Below, in pieces: positions 26,359 through 36,576 of a stretch of 64,000 bases of DNA. Numbering within the stretch: position 1 is the stretch's first letter; every line of letters starts with the position of its first letter. The notes under the pieces are model-generated. The model was not told the DNA's origin. It ran no database searches and saw only the letters and a program-made list of their open reading frames with translations. This DNA is from an uncultured Eubacteriales bacterium. Its GTDB lineage: Bacteria > Bacillota > Clostridia > Oscillospirales > Acutalibacteraceae. The stretch spans positions 124,001-188,000 of the forward strand of contig CAKSIG010000003.1 in assembly GCA_934463035.1 (NCBI GenBank). Direction: 5' to 3'. Made by a program: the position numbers and the translations under genes.

Positions 26359-27078
26359 ATGTATAATATATTGGTTTGCGACGATGAGCGTGATATTGTT
26401 TCCGCTCTGAAAATATATCTTGAAGCTGAGGGGTACAACGTTTTTACCGCGTATAACGGCAACGAGGCGGTTGATACGGCAATGCGCGAAGATATTCACC
26501 TTGTGCTTATGGATATAATGATGCCGATATGCGACGGGATTACCGCTATGGTGCGTTTAAGGGAGCAGAGCAATATTCCCGTAATACTCCTTACCGCCAA
26601 GGGCGAGGATACCGATAAAGTACTCGGTCTTAACGTCGGCGCAGATGATTATGTGACGAAGCCTTTTAATCCCGTTGAGCTGCTTGCGAGGGTACGCTCG
26701 CAGTTGCGCAGATATATGCAGCTTGGCGGCGGTGCTGCTGAAAAAAGCGAATCAGATTACGCAATCGGCAATATACATCTTAACGATAAGTCAAAGCAGG
26801 TATTTGTTGACGGCGACGAGGTATCGCTCACTCCTACCGAATTTGAAATACTAAAACTTTTAATGAAAAACGCAGGCGACGTTCTTTCTCCGAAAGAAAT
26901 ATATTCAAAGGTCTGGGGCGATACGGCATACGGCTGCGAAAGCACCGTTGCGGTACATATACGCCACCTGCGTGAAAAAATAGAAATCAATCCTGCGGAG
27001 CCGCGTTTTTTAAAGGTGGTCTGGGCGCACGGATACAAAATGGAAAGGGAACAGCCTTATGAGAAAACTTTTAAGTAA
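26359..27078 (+). CDS. OmpR/VanR-type response regulator
   Basis: 239 aa. Receiver domain (YNILVCDDERDIVSALK, Asp in LVLMDIMMP, Lys in YVTKPFNPVEL) and a winged-helix trans_reg_C domain (LTPTEFEILKLLMKNAG, TVAVHIRHLREKIE). ATG 26359 is chosen because GGGAG lies 8 nt upstream; the in-frame ATG 26341 has no ribosome site. It overlaps the kinase gene by 20 nt. Its setting before amidase, ABC transporter and dlt genes suggests a cell-envelope stress or cationic-peptide response (inference). Confidence 0.92.
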   Translation: MYNILVCDDERDIVSALKIYLEAEGYNVFTAYNGNEAVDTAMREDIHLVLMDIMMPICDGITAMVRLREQSNIPVILLTAKGEDTDKVLGLNVGADDYVTKPFNPVELLARVRSQLRRYMQLGGGAAEKSESDYAIGNIHLNDKSKQVFVDGDEVSLTPTEFEILKLLMKNAGDVLSPKEIYSKVWGDTAYGCESTVAVHIRHLREKIEINPAEPRFLKVVWAHGYKMEREQPYEKTFK

Positions 27079-28936
27079 TCTTGCGGTAAAGATAACTGCG
27101 ATAATACTGTCGGTTCTTACCTTTGCCGTAACCATTGTTTCTGTAATGTCGGTAATTGTAATGGCTGACAGGGGCTTTTATACCGACAATAAGTCGACCC
27201 TTGAAGACTCGCTTTTTTCGGGATACGGCAACACCGCCGTTTGTGATATTGCCACGCTGTTTTATACGGGCGGCGATTTGGACGATTACAGCAAAAGAAG
27301 CGGTATTGATTGCACCGTTACGGATACGATAACGGACGAGGAATACTATTCTTCGCGCAGCGGGGACAATTATACCTACACCTATAACGGCACGGGGACC
27401 TTTGATAATTACGCCGACTTTTCCGAGGAGACCGAAAGCACTGCAAAAATTGAGAGCGTTGATATTACGGTGTTTTTTACCGAGAATTTCGAGAAATCGG
27501 CAAAAATTCGTTTTGAAAAAACGCTTATGGACACATTTTATTCAATGCGGTACAGTATAATTGTTATCGGTGTCATTGCCGCTTTGGTCACATTGGCTCT
27601 TATGATTTTCCTTATTTGCGCCGTAGGCCACAGAAGCGACGGCACTTTGCGCCTTAATCACCTAGATAAAGTTCCGTTCGATATAATTGCGGTGATATAT
27701 GCAATAGGCACGTTCTTATGTGTGGGTGCGGTTGCGGAAACCTACGGATATACCGAAAGTGCAATTATGGCGTGTATAATGGGTGAACTAATATATCTGC
27801 TTTCACTCGTGGTTGTTCTTACCCTTGCGGCGCGTATAAAGCTCGGAACGCTTATTAAAAACACGGTTATTTACAGGCTCATAAGAGTTCTTTGGAAATG
27901 CGCTAAAAAGGTTTACGGCAGTCTGAAATATATATTTAAAAACCTGTCTCTTGTAAAGAAGACCGTTCTAATATGCCTTGCCGTAATATTGGTCGGATTT
28001 ATCGGAGTATCCTCGCTTGCCTACTCAATTTACGGTCTGCAATGGTTTTGGATATTATTCTCGGTTGCAATTTCCGCCTTTGCGGTGTATTCTGTTATAA
28101 TAATGCAGAAAATCAAGCTCGGCGGAGAAAAAATTGCTTCGGGTGACTTGGAACATAAGATTGATACACAGTATATGTACGGTGATTTTAAGGATTTCAG
28201 CGAGAGCCTTAATAACATAAATCTCGGATTGCAGGCGGCGATAAATGAAAAAATGCGCAGTGAGCGGTTTAAAACCGAGCTTATCACAAACGTTTCTCAC
28301 GACATTAAAACGCCGCTTACGTCAATCATCAACTATGTTGACCTTATAAAAAAGGAATACCCCGACGGCGAAAACATAGGCGAATATATTGAGGTGCTTG
28401 ACAGGCAGTCGGGCAGGCTCAAAAAGCTGATTGAGGATCTTGTTGAGGCGTCAAAGGCGTCTACGGGCAATATTGCCGTTAATCTCTCCGAATGTGAGGT
28501 AGGGGTTCTGCTTTCGCAGACGGTAGGCGAGTTCGACGATCGGTTAAAAAAAGCGGGAATACAGCCGATATTAAATTTTCCCGAAACACCCGTTAAAATA
28601 ATGGCGGACGGACGGCATCTGTGGCGCGTTTTTGATAATCTTATGAGCAATGTTTGTAAGTATGCCCAGTCGGGAACCCGCGTATACTTAGATGTTGCCA
28701 ATGTCGGCGGCAAAGCGGTAATTGTATTTAAAAACATATCCAAATTTGAACTTAACGTATCTGGCGACGAGCTTTTGGAACGCTTTGTCAGAGGTGATTC
28801 TTCAAGAAATACCGAGGGCAGCGGTCTCGGACTTTCAATAGCGCAAAGTCTTGTGGCGTTGCAAAACGGAAGTCTTAATATAGTCACCGACGGCGACCTC
28901 TTTAAGGTGATAATGACATTTGATATAAAAAATTAG
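27059..28936 (+). CDS. membrane sensor histidine kinase (VanS/HAMP type)
   Basis: 625 aa. Two transmembrane helices flank an acidic, Tyr/Ser-rich extracytoplasmic region (~35-155); a further cluster of about four helices follows (~160-350), which is unusual for a VanS-like kinase. Then a HAMP-like segment, H-box ITNVSHDIKTPLTSIINY, N-box NLMSNVCKYAQ and G-box GSGLGLSIAQSLV. ATG 27059 lies within the regulator gene, so the pair is translationally coupled. The extra membrane block may let it sense an intramembrane cue or a transporter, as BceS-like kinases do (inference). Confidence 0.9.
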   Translation: MRKLLSNLAVKITAIILSVLTFAVTIVSVMSVIVMADRGFYTDNKSTLEDSLFSGYGNTAVCDIATLFYTGGDLDDYSKRSGIDCTVTDTITDEEYYSSRSGDNYTYTYNGTGTFDNYADFSEETESTAKIESVDITVFFTENFEKSAKIRFEKTLMDTFYSMRYSIIVIGVIAALVTLALMIFLICAVGHRSDGTLRLNHLDKVPFDIIAVIYAIGTFLCVGAVAETYGYTESAIMACIMGELIYLLSLVVVLTLAARIKLGTLIKNTVIYRLIRVLWKCAKKVYGSLKYIFKNLSLVKKTVLICLAVILVGFIGVSSLAYSIYGLQWFWILFSVAISAFAVYSVIIMQKIKLGGEKIASGDLEHKIDTQYMYGDFKDFSESLNNINLGLQAAINEKMRSERFKTELITNVSHDIKTPLTSIINYVDLIKKEYPDGENIGEYIEVLDRQSGRLKKLIEDLVEASKASTGNIAVNLSECEVGVLLSQTVGEFDDRLKKAGIQPILNFPETPVKIMADGRHLWRVFDNLMSNVCKYAQSGTRVYLDVANVGGKAVIVFKNISKFELNVSGDELLERFVRGDSSRNTEGSGLGLSIAQSLVALQNGSLNIVTDGDLFKVIMTFDIKN

Positions 28937-28949
28937 GACGGGGATAAAA

Positions 28950-29681
28950 ATGTCTGAAAAAACAGAAAGAAGTTTATCTTACAGCAAAAGACGCGCCTTG
29001 CGCCGAAGAAAACTGTTTATACGCAGGTTTGTGCTGTTCTGCCTGATAGTAATATCGGCGGTGGCAGGCGTGTTTGCGGGGTCGGAGCTTTACGCCTGTT
29101 TTTACAGTACTGCCAAAAGCACAAATACAGATTCCGAAGCGGAATCGGCGGGAAAGGTTAAAAAAGCGGAAGAGCTTGCAATGCCCGATTGGGTGACGGT
29201 GGATCTTATACATAAGCACGGCAATGCAAGGAGCGGGACAAAGCTGTCGGGTATCAACAATATAGTCATTCATTATGTCGGCAATCCCGGCACTACCGCA
29301 AAGAACAACCGTGACTTTTTTGATAAAGAAAACACAGATGTCAGTTCAAACTTTGTTGTCGGGCTTGACGGTGAAATAATACAGTGCCTGCCCGTTTACG
29401 AAAAGTCGGCGGCAAGTAATTGGCGCAACAGCGACACAATTTCAATAGAGGTCTGCCACGAGGACGAGGACGGCAAATTCAACAGCCAAACCTATGCGTC
29501 GGTCGTTAAGCTGACGGCGTGGCTCTGTAAAGAATTTGATTTAAAGTCAAGCGATGTAATACGCCATTACGACATAACAGGTAAGATGTGTCCCGTTTAT
29601 TATGTTAATAACAAGGACGCGTGGAAAACTTTTTTAAAGGACGTTGAAAAGGGAATAAACGATTATGGAACGCAGCAGTGA
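28950..29681 (+). CDS. membrane-anchored N-acetylmuramoyl-L-alanine amidase
   Basis: 243 aa. Basic N-terminus and one transmembrane anchor (~25-50), a short linker, then an Amidase_2 zinc domain with ligand His in NIVIHYVG and in VIRHYDITGKMCP, the latter also giving the Cys-type metal ligand position. Cleaves the MurNAc-L-Ala bond outside the membrane. It follows the two-component pair by 13 nt and overlaps the next gene by 17 nt, so it is probably part of the same operon. Confidence 0.87.
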   Translation: MSEKTERSLSYSKRRALRRRKLFIRRFVLFCLIVISAVAGVFAGSELYACFYSTAKSTNTDSEAESAGKVKKAEELAMPDWVTVDLIHKHGNARSGTKLSGINNIVIHYVGNPGTTAKNNRDFFDKENTDVSSNFVVGLDGEIIQCLPVYEKSAASNWRNSDTISIEVCHEDEDGKFNSQTYASVVKLTAWLCKEFDLKSSDVIRHYDITGKMCPVYYVNNKDAWKTFLKDVEKGINDYGTQQ

Positions 29682-30366
29682 TAGGTTCAGCAATTCTCAA
29701 AAAAGAATAATAAGCATCTGCATAATCGGCGCACTTGTTTTGTTTTGCGCGGCGGTTACATATTTTGTCGGCGTTCCTATGGTAAGGTTTGTTTCGGAGC
29801 CGCAAAAGTTCAGGGATTGGGTGCAGTCTCACGGTGTTTGGAGCCGCTTTGCCTTTATAGGAATGATCGTGTTTCAGGTGGTGATTGCCCTTGTGCCGGG
29901 TGAACCGTTTGAGATAGGCGCGGGCTATGCCTTCGGCGCGGTTGAGGGTACGCTGCTTTGCGTTGCGGGTATAACGCTCGGAAGCGCTTTGGTGTTCTTT
30001 ATTGTCAGAAAATTCGGTCAAAGAGCGGTAGAGGTGTTTTTCAGCTACGATAAAATAAAATCGCTGAAATTTCTGCAAAATGAAAAAAAGTTGGACGTTA
30101 TAATGTTCACCGTGTTTTTCCTGCCCGGAACGCCTAAGGACCTGCTTACTTATTTTGCGGGGCTTACCGAAATGAAATTCTTAAAGCTGATAATTATTAC
30201 AACGGTTGCGCGGCTTCCCTCGGTGATAACGTCAACCGTCGGCGGAAGTGCGCTCGGTGTGGAAGAATATGAACTTGCGGCTGTTGTTTTTGCCGCAACA
30301 TTGGTGATAAGCGTAACGGGTTTAATAATCTATAACGCTATCTGCCGTAAAAGAAACAAAAAATAA
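29665..30366 (+). CDS. TVP38/TMEM64 (VTT/DedA-like) membrane protein
   Basis: 233 aa with about five or six membrane segments. VALVPGEPFEIGAGYAFG and FFLPGTPKDLLTYFAGLT are typical of the TVP38/TMEM64 (SNARE-assoc) family, whose members act in lipid scrambling or undecaprenyl-phosphate/DedA-like transport. Start lies within the amidase gene. Specific function unknown; envelope role fits the cluster. Confidence 0.85.
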   Translation: MERSSDRFSNSQKRIISICIIGALVLFCAAVTYFVGVPMVRFVSEPQKFRDWVQSHGVWSRFAFIGMIVFQVVIALVPGEPFEIGAGYAFGAVEGTLLCVAGITLGSALVFFIVRKFGQRAVEVFFSYDKIKSLKFLQNEKKLDVIMFTVFFLPGTPKDLLTYFAGLTEMKFLKLIIITTVARLPSVITSTVGGSALGVEEYELAAVVFAATLVISVTGLIIYNAICRKRNKK

Positions 30367-30376
30367 ATAACGGGTG

Positions 30377-30405
30377 TTGACAACAGCCGGCGCGTGTGGT
30401 ATAGT
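30377..30405 (+). promoter_or_regulatory. strong SigA-type promoter of the ABC-dlt block
   Basis: TTGACA (30377-30382), 17-nt spacer, TATAGT (30400-30405). The leader contains TAGTAC twice (AGT between the copies). Confidence 0.75.
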
Positions 30406-30458
30406 ATGAGTGTATTATTTGAAATAGTACAGTTAGTACGTAAATTTGGAGGTTCTTT

Positions 30459-33194
30459 ATGTTAGAAACAAAAGACTTAGTAAAAATCTATAAACCTAAA
30501 AAGGGCGTGCCCGTAACGGCGCTTGACCATATTTCTCTGAAATTTCCGGAAAAGGGAATGGTCTTTCTGCTTGGAAAATCGGGAAGCGGAAAATCAACCT
30601 TGCTGAATGTTTTAGGCGGACTTGACAGATATGACGGCGGCGAAATAACCATTATGGGCGTTTCGTCAAAGAACTTTAAGCAACGGCATTTTGATTCATA
30701 CCGAAATACCTATGTCGGTTTTATTTTTCAGGAATATAACATTCTTGACGAGTTTTCCGTGGGCGCAAATATCGCTCTTTCAATAGAACTTCAAGACAGA
30801 AAAGCCGAAGATGAAGAAATCAACAAAATACTTAAAGAGGTTGATTTGGAAGGCTTCGGAAACAGGAAACCGAATGAACTTTCCGGCGGTCAGAAACAGC
30901 GTGTCGCAATAGCCCGCGCTCTTGTTAAGAATCCTAAAATAATAATGGCGGACGAACCTACGGGCGCGCTTGATTCAAATACGGGAAGACAGGTTTTTGA
31001 CACGCTTAAAAAGCTGTCGGAAAGCAAACTTGTAATAGTTGTCTCGCACGACCGCGAATTTGCCGAACAGTATGCCGACCGTATAATTGAATTGTCGGAC
31101 GGCAGGGTAATAAGCGACGTTGAGCTTGATAATGAGTATAACGAAGCTGTAACAGATACGTTGAATTTCCACGGAAACACGGTTGACGTACCCTCAGGTT
31201 ACCATTTGACCGAGGAAGACAGGGAACAGATAAATAAGTATATAGACGAATTGAACGGCAAGGAAATGAGTATATCCGTTGTCGGCAAAAGCAACGCGGC
31301 AAAACGGTTCGTTAATACCGATACATCAAAAATAGCCGCTCTCGATTCAGCTAAGTTTAAGCTGATAAAATCAAAATTACCGTTAAAAAGCGCTTTTAAA
31401 ATAGGTGCGAGCGGACTTAAATATAAGAAGTTCCGTCTTGTAATGACAATTATACTTTCCTGTATTTCATTCGGACTTTTCGGTCTTGCGGACACATTCG
31501 GTTCATATAATCACGCAAAGACCTGCGCAAATTCTCTTATTGATACGGGCGTTGAATATACCTCGGTGGCAAAATCAAAGAATATTAAGTCAAAGACTTC
31601 AAGCTATTGGCATTCGGGCAATTATAAAATTTCAGAAGACGATATAAAACAGATCTCGGACGGAATGGGCGTTAAAATGCACGGGGTCTATATGCCGACG
31701 GAGGCAGGACTTGATTTCTCCGAGCAGACCGATCCCGATGTTAAACTCACCGAAACCGAATACGGCATTTATGCTCCCTGTTTTTCGGGCGGTTTTTCCG
31801 ATATAACAAACGACATTATTAAAGAGATGAATTTCAAAATTCTTTGCGGAGAATTGCCGAACGGTGAAAAGGACGAAATCGCAATAAGCGAGTATATTTA
31901 CGAGGTTTTCAAAAAGGCAGGATATTTTGACGGAGTTACGCTCACTACCGACGCGAAGGGCGCCAAAGTACCGCTCTATCAGAAGATTGAAAAGCCTGAT
32001 GATATGATAGGTAAAACAATTACTCTTGACAAAACAAAGTTTACCGTAACTGCGGTAGTGGATACGGGCTTTGATGTAAGCAGATATGAGGATCTGACCA
32101 AGAAAAAGGATCACCGGTCAAGTGCCGAAAAAATGGTTGATTACGTCCTTTATAACGAGTACTGCGCCGCTTCCGCTTACAGCTATGCAGGCGTGGCTAT
32201 GACGGGTGACGGATACGTTGAGCGTATGATAGAAAACAGCCCGAATATGTCGGCTATTACCGAGGGATTTCTGAGTTTTTACGGCAATGAGGCAAACGTT
32301 GACCCAAACAACCTTGCGCGCTTGTCAGACGTTTCAAACGAAAAAATAATTTGGGCAGACGGTGAAAAAAATCAACTCGGCGAAAAAGAAATAATCATAA
32401 CGTCGGATCTTATTAATTACGACGGCGAAGAAGCAATTTCCGATTATAATGAATTTTTAAAGAAAAAGCCCGAGCTTTCGGCTTGGCAGTATGATTATGT
32501 CGATGACGAACAGGTTGAAGGGTACAAAATAGTCGGCATAATAGATACTTCTTCTCAGGACAGCAAATCAAAACTCTCGTCCTGCGTTGTCGCGGCAGAC
32601 AGCCTGTATAACGAATTTTGCGAGGGCAGGGACTATGTATATTCGTACGCAATAGGCAAAATGCCGTCGGAACGCTCGCAGATATACGATATGGTTGATT
32701 ATTGCTATAACAATAGCCCAAATGTCCGTTTCGGAATACAAAATTCCGTAACATTTGAGCTGGACGCAATAAACGATGTTCTTAAAACCGTATCAAAGTA
32801 TTTCCTGTATATCGGTATAGGCTTTGCGGTATTTGCGGCGCTTATGCTTGCAAACTTTATAGCTACAAGTATATCCCATAAAAAGCAGGAGATAGGTATT
32901 CTCCGCGCTATCGGCTCACGCAGTAACGATGTTTTCAGGATATTCTTCTCCGAGAGCTTTATAATAGCCGCAATTAATTTTGTGCTGTCATCAATAGGAG
33001 TATTCGCGGCGACTGTAATAATAAACAGCCTGCTGAGAGAAAAGCTGGGCATACTTGTTACGGTTCTTAACTTCGGTTTAAGACAGATATTGCTTGTTTT
33101 TGCTGTAAGTATAATAGTAGCCTTTATTGCAAGCTATTTGCCTGTAAAACGAATTGCGTCTAAGAGACCTATCGACGCAATACGCGACAGATAA
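30459..33194 (+). CDS. MacB-like ABC transporter, ATPase fused to FtsX-type permease
   Basis: 911 aa single chain. Residues ~1-225 form the ATPase: Walker A GKSGSGKST, Q-loop FIFQEYNILDEFSVG, signature LSGGQKQRVAIARAL, Walker B IIMADEPTGALD, H-loop VVSHD. After a linker, one transmembrane helix (~325-345), a large extracytoplasmic domain, and three C-terminal helices with the FtsX/MacB motif KKQEIGILRAIGSRSNDVFRIFF. Firmicute transporters of this shape often remove antimicrobial peptides. It directly precedes dltA (18 nt), so both peptide-resistance functions may be co-expressed. Unlike BceAB, ATPase and permease are one protein. Confidence 0.9.
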   Translation: MLETKDLVKIYKPKKGVPVTALDHISLKFPEKGMVFLLGKSGSGKSTLLNVLGGLDRYDGGEITIMGVSSKNFKQRHFDSYRNTYVGFIFQEYNILDEFSVGANIALSIELQDRKAEDEEINKILKEVDLEGFGNRKPNELSGGQKQRVAIARALVKNPKIIMADEPTGALDSNTGRQVFDTLKKLSESKLVIVVSHDREFAEQYADRIIELSDGRVISDVELDNEYNEAVTDTLNFHGNTVDVPSGYHLTEEDREQINKYIDELNGKEMSISVVGKSNAAKRFVNTDTSKIAALDSAKFKLIKSKLPLKSAFKIGASGLKYKKFRLVMTIILSCISFGLFGLADTFGSYNHAKTCANSLIDTGVEYTSVAKSKNIKSKTSSYWHSGNYKISEDDIKQISDGMGVKMHGVYMPTEAGLDFSEQTDPDVKLTETEYGIYAPCFSGGFSDITNDIIKEMNFKILCGELPNGEKDEIAISEYIYEVFKKAGYFDGVTLTTDAKGAKVPLYQKIEKPDDMIGKTITLDKTKFTVTAVVDTGFDVSRYEDLTKKKDHRSSAEKMVDYVLYNEYCAASAYSYAGVAMTGDGYVERMIENSPNMSAITEGFLSFYGNEANVDPNNLARLSDVSNEKIIWADGEKNQLGEKEIIITSDLINYDGEEAISDYNEFLKKKPELSAWQYDYVDDEQVEGYKIVGIIDTSSQDSKSKLSSCVVAADSLYNEFCEGRDYVYSYAIGKMPSERSQIYDMVDYCYNNSPNVRFGIQNSVTFELDAINDVLKTVSKYFLYIGIGFAVFAALMLANFIATSISHKKQEIGILRAIGSRSNDVFRIFFSESFIIAAINFVLSSIGVFAATVIINSLLREKLGILVTVLNFGLRQILLVFAVSIIVAFIASYLPVKRIASKRPIDAIRDR

Positions 33195-33212
33195 ACTACA
33201 CGGGGTGTTATA

Positions 33213-34730
33213 ATGAAAAATATTCTCGAAATGGTCGAGCACTCTGCTCTGAACTATCCCGAAAAGTTGGCTTTTCGGGACAGCGAGAGCGATATGACCT
33301 ATTTGCAGTTAGTGGCAAAGGCTAAAAAGATCGGCACCGAAATCGCAAAAAGTGGTATTTACGGCAGACCTGTCGCCATAATTGTTGATAGGTCGGTAAA
33401 ATGTCTTACGGCAATGCTATCGGTGTTATACAGCGGAAATTTTTATACGGTTATCGACACCGAAATGCCCGATGACAGAGTGGAAAGCATATTTAAGACC
33501 CTTAAACCCGCCGCTGTAATTTGTACGGCAGACCTCATTCAAAAGGCGAATAAATGTTATCGCGGCAGGGTTTTTGTATATGAGGAATGTTTGAACACAA
33601 AAGCAGATAATATGCTGTTGTGCGACATAAGGGCGCGTTCGGTAGCAAGCGACCCCGCCTATGTGCTGTTTACCTCGGGTTCTACGGGAGTGCCCAAGGG
33701 AGCAGTTTTAAGCCACGCAAGCGTAATTGCATATATAAAGTGGTTTGCTTCGGCGTTCAACATAACGGCGGATACCGTTTTCGGCAGTCAGACTCCGTTT
33801 TATTTCAGTATGTCGGTGTCGGACGTCTATGCAACGCTGTTTACAGGAGCAACGCTTAATATTATACCGAAACAACTGTTTTCATTTCCGATGAAATTGC
33901 TTGAAATGCTTAACGAACGCAAGGTAAATACGATATATTGGGTGCCGTCAGCCCTTTGCATTATCGCAAATTGGCGTGTGTTGGACTACGGCAAAGCCGA
34001 ATATATTAACAAGGTGCTTTTTGCAGGCGAGGTTATGCCGACCAAGCAGCTTAATTATTGGATATCCAAGCTGCCCGACGCTATGTTTGCAAATTTGTTC
34101 GGTCCGACGGAAACAACCGATATATGCACTTATTACATAGTCGACAGGCATTTTGAGGATTCCGAGCCCCTGCCTATCGGACGGCATTGCGATAATTGCG
34201 ATGTGTTTATTGTGTCCGATTTGGGTAAACCTGCTGCCGATGGCGAGGAGGGCGAACTGTATGTAAGAGGGCCGTTTTTGGCGCACGGATATTACAACAA
34301 CAGGGAAAAGACCGAGGAAGCGTTCGTGCAAAATCCTCTTAACGGTTCCTATCCCGAAACGGTATACAAAACGGGCGATCTCGTTCGTTACAACGATAAA
34401 GGCGAGCTTATTTATAGCTGCCGCAAGGATTTCCAAATTAAGCACATGGGTTACAGAATCGAACTCGGCGAGGTCGAGGCGGCGGCAAACGGTTTGGATT
34501 TTGTTACGGCGTGCGTTTCGCTTTACGATGCGGAGTCGGACAGCATAATTTTAATATATCAAGGTAAAAAGCAGGAAATACCGTATATAAGAGAACTGCT
34601 TGCAAAACGCCTTCCTAATTATATGATGCCGCAAAAAATCTTTGTTATCAAGTCTATGCCGTATAACCAAAACGGCAAAATAGACAGAGCGTTTCTCAAA
34701 AACAATTATAAGACAATAACGGAGGAATAA
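33213..34730 (+). CDS. dltA: D-alanine--D-alanyl carrier protein ligase DltA
   Basis: 505 aa cytoplasmic adenylate-forming enzyme that loads D-Ala onto DltC for teichoic-acid D-alanylation. AMP-binding core FTSGSTGVPKGAVLSH, FGPTETTD, YKTGDLVRY and the C-terminal catalytic Lys in YNQNGKIDRAFL. First of four dlt genes with tight spacing (2, 15 and 11 nt). D-alanylation lowers envelope negative charge and raises resistance to cationic peptides. Confidence 0.94.
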   Translation: MKNILEMVEHSALNYPEKLAFRDSESDMTYLQLVAKAKKIGTEIAKSGIYGRPVAIIVDRSVKCLTAMLSVLYSGNFYTVIDTEMPDDRVESIFKTLKPAAVICTADLIQKANKCYRGRVFVYEECLNTKADNMLLCDIRARSVASDPAYVLFTSGSTGVPKGAVLSHASVIAYIKWFASAFNITADTVFGSQTPFYFSMSVSDVYATLFTGATLNIIPKQLFSFPMKLLEMLNERKVNTIYWVPSALCIIANWRVLDYGKAEYINKVLFAGEVMPTKQLNYWISKLPDAMFANLFGPTETTDICTYYIVDRHFEDSEPLPIGRHCDNCDVFIVSDLGKPAADGEEGELYVRGPFLAHGYYNNREKTEEAFVQNPLNGSYPETVYKTGDLVRYNDKGELIYSCRKDFQIKHMGYRIELGEVEAAANGLDFVTACVSLYDAESDSIILIYQGKKQEIPYIRELLAKRLPNYMMPQKIFVIKSMPYNQNGKIDRAFLKNNYKTITEE

Positions 34731-34732
34731 AA

Positions 34733-34960
34733 ATGGAGAAGCTGATTGAAATACTGAACGAGATTAAATCGGGTGTTGATTATGAAAACGAGACCGACCT
34801 TGTCGGCAAGCATATTTTCGACTCGCTTACAATAGTACAGCTTGTTGGAACGCTTAACGATGAGTTTGATATTGAAATAACGCCGATAGATATTGTACCC
34901 GAAAATTTCAATTCGGCAAAAAGCATATACGCTATGATACAGCGTCTTGAAGATGAATAA
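34733..34960 (+). CDS. dltC: D-alanyl carrier protein DltC
   Basis: 75 aa acyl-carrier-like protein. The phosphopantetheine attachment Ser lies in KHIFDSLTIVQLVGTL, followed by acidic helix II (NDEFDIEI). Located between dltA and dltB, unlike the textbook A-B-C-D order. A GGAGGA ribosome site precedes ATG 34733. Confidence 0.93.
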   Translation: MEKLIEILNEIKSGVDYENETDLVGKHIFDSLTIVQLVGTLNDEFDIEITPIDIVPENFNSAKSIYAMIQRLEDE

Positions 34961-34975
34961 AGAACGGGGATAACA

Positions 34976-36565
34976 ATGTCATATACATCATATATGTATT
35001 TGCTTGTGTTTTTGGGTTCGGTGTTTGTTTTATATACGGCGTTCCCATTGAAATACAAGTGGACTGTTTTGCTTGCCGCAAGTTATGTTTTTTATTTTAT
35101 CAACAGCGGCTCGCTTGCAATATTTCTTATTATTACTACGGCGGCGGTGTACCTTGCGGGAATTACGCTTAATAAAATTTCCGACGGATTTGATTTAGTA
35201 AAAAAATCCCTCGATAAGGAGCAGAAAAAGGCATACAAAAAAATAATTGCCTGGCAGAAACGGCTTACCGTGACAGCGGCTCTTACTGTAATATTCGGAC
35301 TGCTCCTGTTCCTAAAATATTTCAACTTTTTCGGTGAGACCGTTAATTCTGTTTTGCACATTTTCGGCGCCGAATCGACGGTTCCTAAGCTGAAACTTAT
35401 ATTGCCGCTCGGTATATCCTATTATACTCTGCAAGCGGCAAGCTATATAATTGATGTATACAGGGGTAAGTATAAGGCGTCAAACAATTTCGGAAAGGTA
35501 GCGCTGTTTCTGTCCTTCTTCCCACAGATAGTCGAGGGTCCGATAGGCAGGTTCGACCTGCTTGCGGAGCCGCTTTACGAGGGACATAAATTCAACTATG
35601 ATAATTTTACGCAGGGCTTGCAGCTTATAGTGTGGGGTCTGTTCAAAAAGCTCGTTATTGCCGATAGGGCAAATATATTTGTTTGCTCCGCCTTTGAAAA
35701 TTATAAATCTAATTCGGGTGCGGTAATGCTTTTTGCAGGCGTGCTTTATACCGTCCAGATATACGCGGAATTTTCGGGCTGTATGGATATAGTAACGGGA
35801 AGCGCACAATTGTTTTCTGTTCCTCTGTCCGAAAACTTTAATCGCCCGTTCTTTTCAAAAAGTGTCAATGAATTTTGGCGCAGATGGCACATAACGCTCG
35901 GTGCGTGGCTTAGGGACTACATATTCTATTCGGTATCGCTCTCAAAACCGTTTATGAGACTCAGTAGATTTACCAAAAAACATCTTAGTGAGTTTTTGGG
36001 AACGCTGGTGCCGTCTGCATTTGCGCTGTTGTTTGTCTGGCTTGCCAACGGGTTTTGGCACGGCTCCGGTTGGAAGTATATCACATACGGTATGTATTAC
36101 TATGTGATAATGCTTCTCGGTATGATTTTTGAGCCGCTGTTCGATAGAATGTTCAAGAGCGTTCACATTAAAAGAAATTCGGCAGTCCTCAATGCTTTGC
36201 GTATAGTAAGAACCTGCTTTATCGTTGTTGTCGGTATGATACTTTTCAGATCGGAAAGCGTCGGAGCGTGGGTTTCTGTCTTAAAATCCGCCGTGGTGGA
36301 TTTTGCACCTAAAACGCTTACTGACGGAACACTGCTTACTATGGGTATAGATGTATATGATTTCGCCGTAATAGCCGCGGCAACGGCAGTTGTATTTATA
36401 ATCAGCGTTTTGCAGGAGTGCGGAGTTGAGGTGAGAAAGTCAATAGCAAACAGAAATATTGCCCTGCGTTGGGCGCTGTATTTTGCTTTGCTGTTCGCCG
36501 TTGTGATCTTCGGGGCATACGGTCCGGGATATGACGCAGTTGATTTTATATACGGTCAGTTTTAG
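34976..36565 (+). CDS. dltB: D-alanyl transfer membrane protein DltB (MBOAT)
   Basis: 529 aa multi-pass membrane O-acyltransferase. About ten or more hydrophobic helices; MBOAT signatures are SFFPQIVEGPIGRF, the region NEFWRRWHITLGAWLRDYIFY and the catalytic His in WLANGFWHGSGWKY. It is longer than typical DltB (~400 aa), with an extended C-terminal membrane part. Moves D-Ala from DltC across the membrane together with DltD. Confidence 0.92.
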   Translation: MSYTSYMYLLVFLGSVFVLYTAFPLKYKWTVLLAASYVFYFINSGSLAIFLIITTAAVYLAGITLNKISDGFDLVKKSLDKEQKKAYKKIIAWQKRLTVTAALTVIFGLLLFLKYFNFFGETVNSVLHIFGAESTVPKLKLILPLGISYYTLQAASYIIDVYRGKYKASNNFGKVALFLSFFPQIVEGPIGRFDLLAEPLYEGHKFNYDNFTQGLQLIVWGLFKKLVIADRANIFVCSAFENYKSNSGAVMLFAGVLYTVQIYAEFSGCMDIVTGSAQLFSVPLSENFNRPFFSKSVNEFWRRWHITLGAWLRDYIFYSVSLSKPFMRLSRFTKKHLSEFLGTLVPSAFALLFVWLANGFWHGSGWKYITYGMYYYVIMLLGMIFEPLFDRMFKSVHIKRNSAVLNALRIVRTCFIVVVGMILFRSESVGAWVSVLKSAVVDFAPKTLTDGTLLTMGIDVYDFAVIAAATAVVFIISVLQECGVEVRKSIANRNIALRWALYFALLFAVVIFGAYGPGYDAVDFIYGQF

Positions 36566-36576
36566 GAGGAAGTTAA

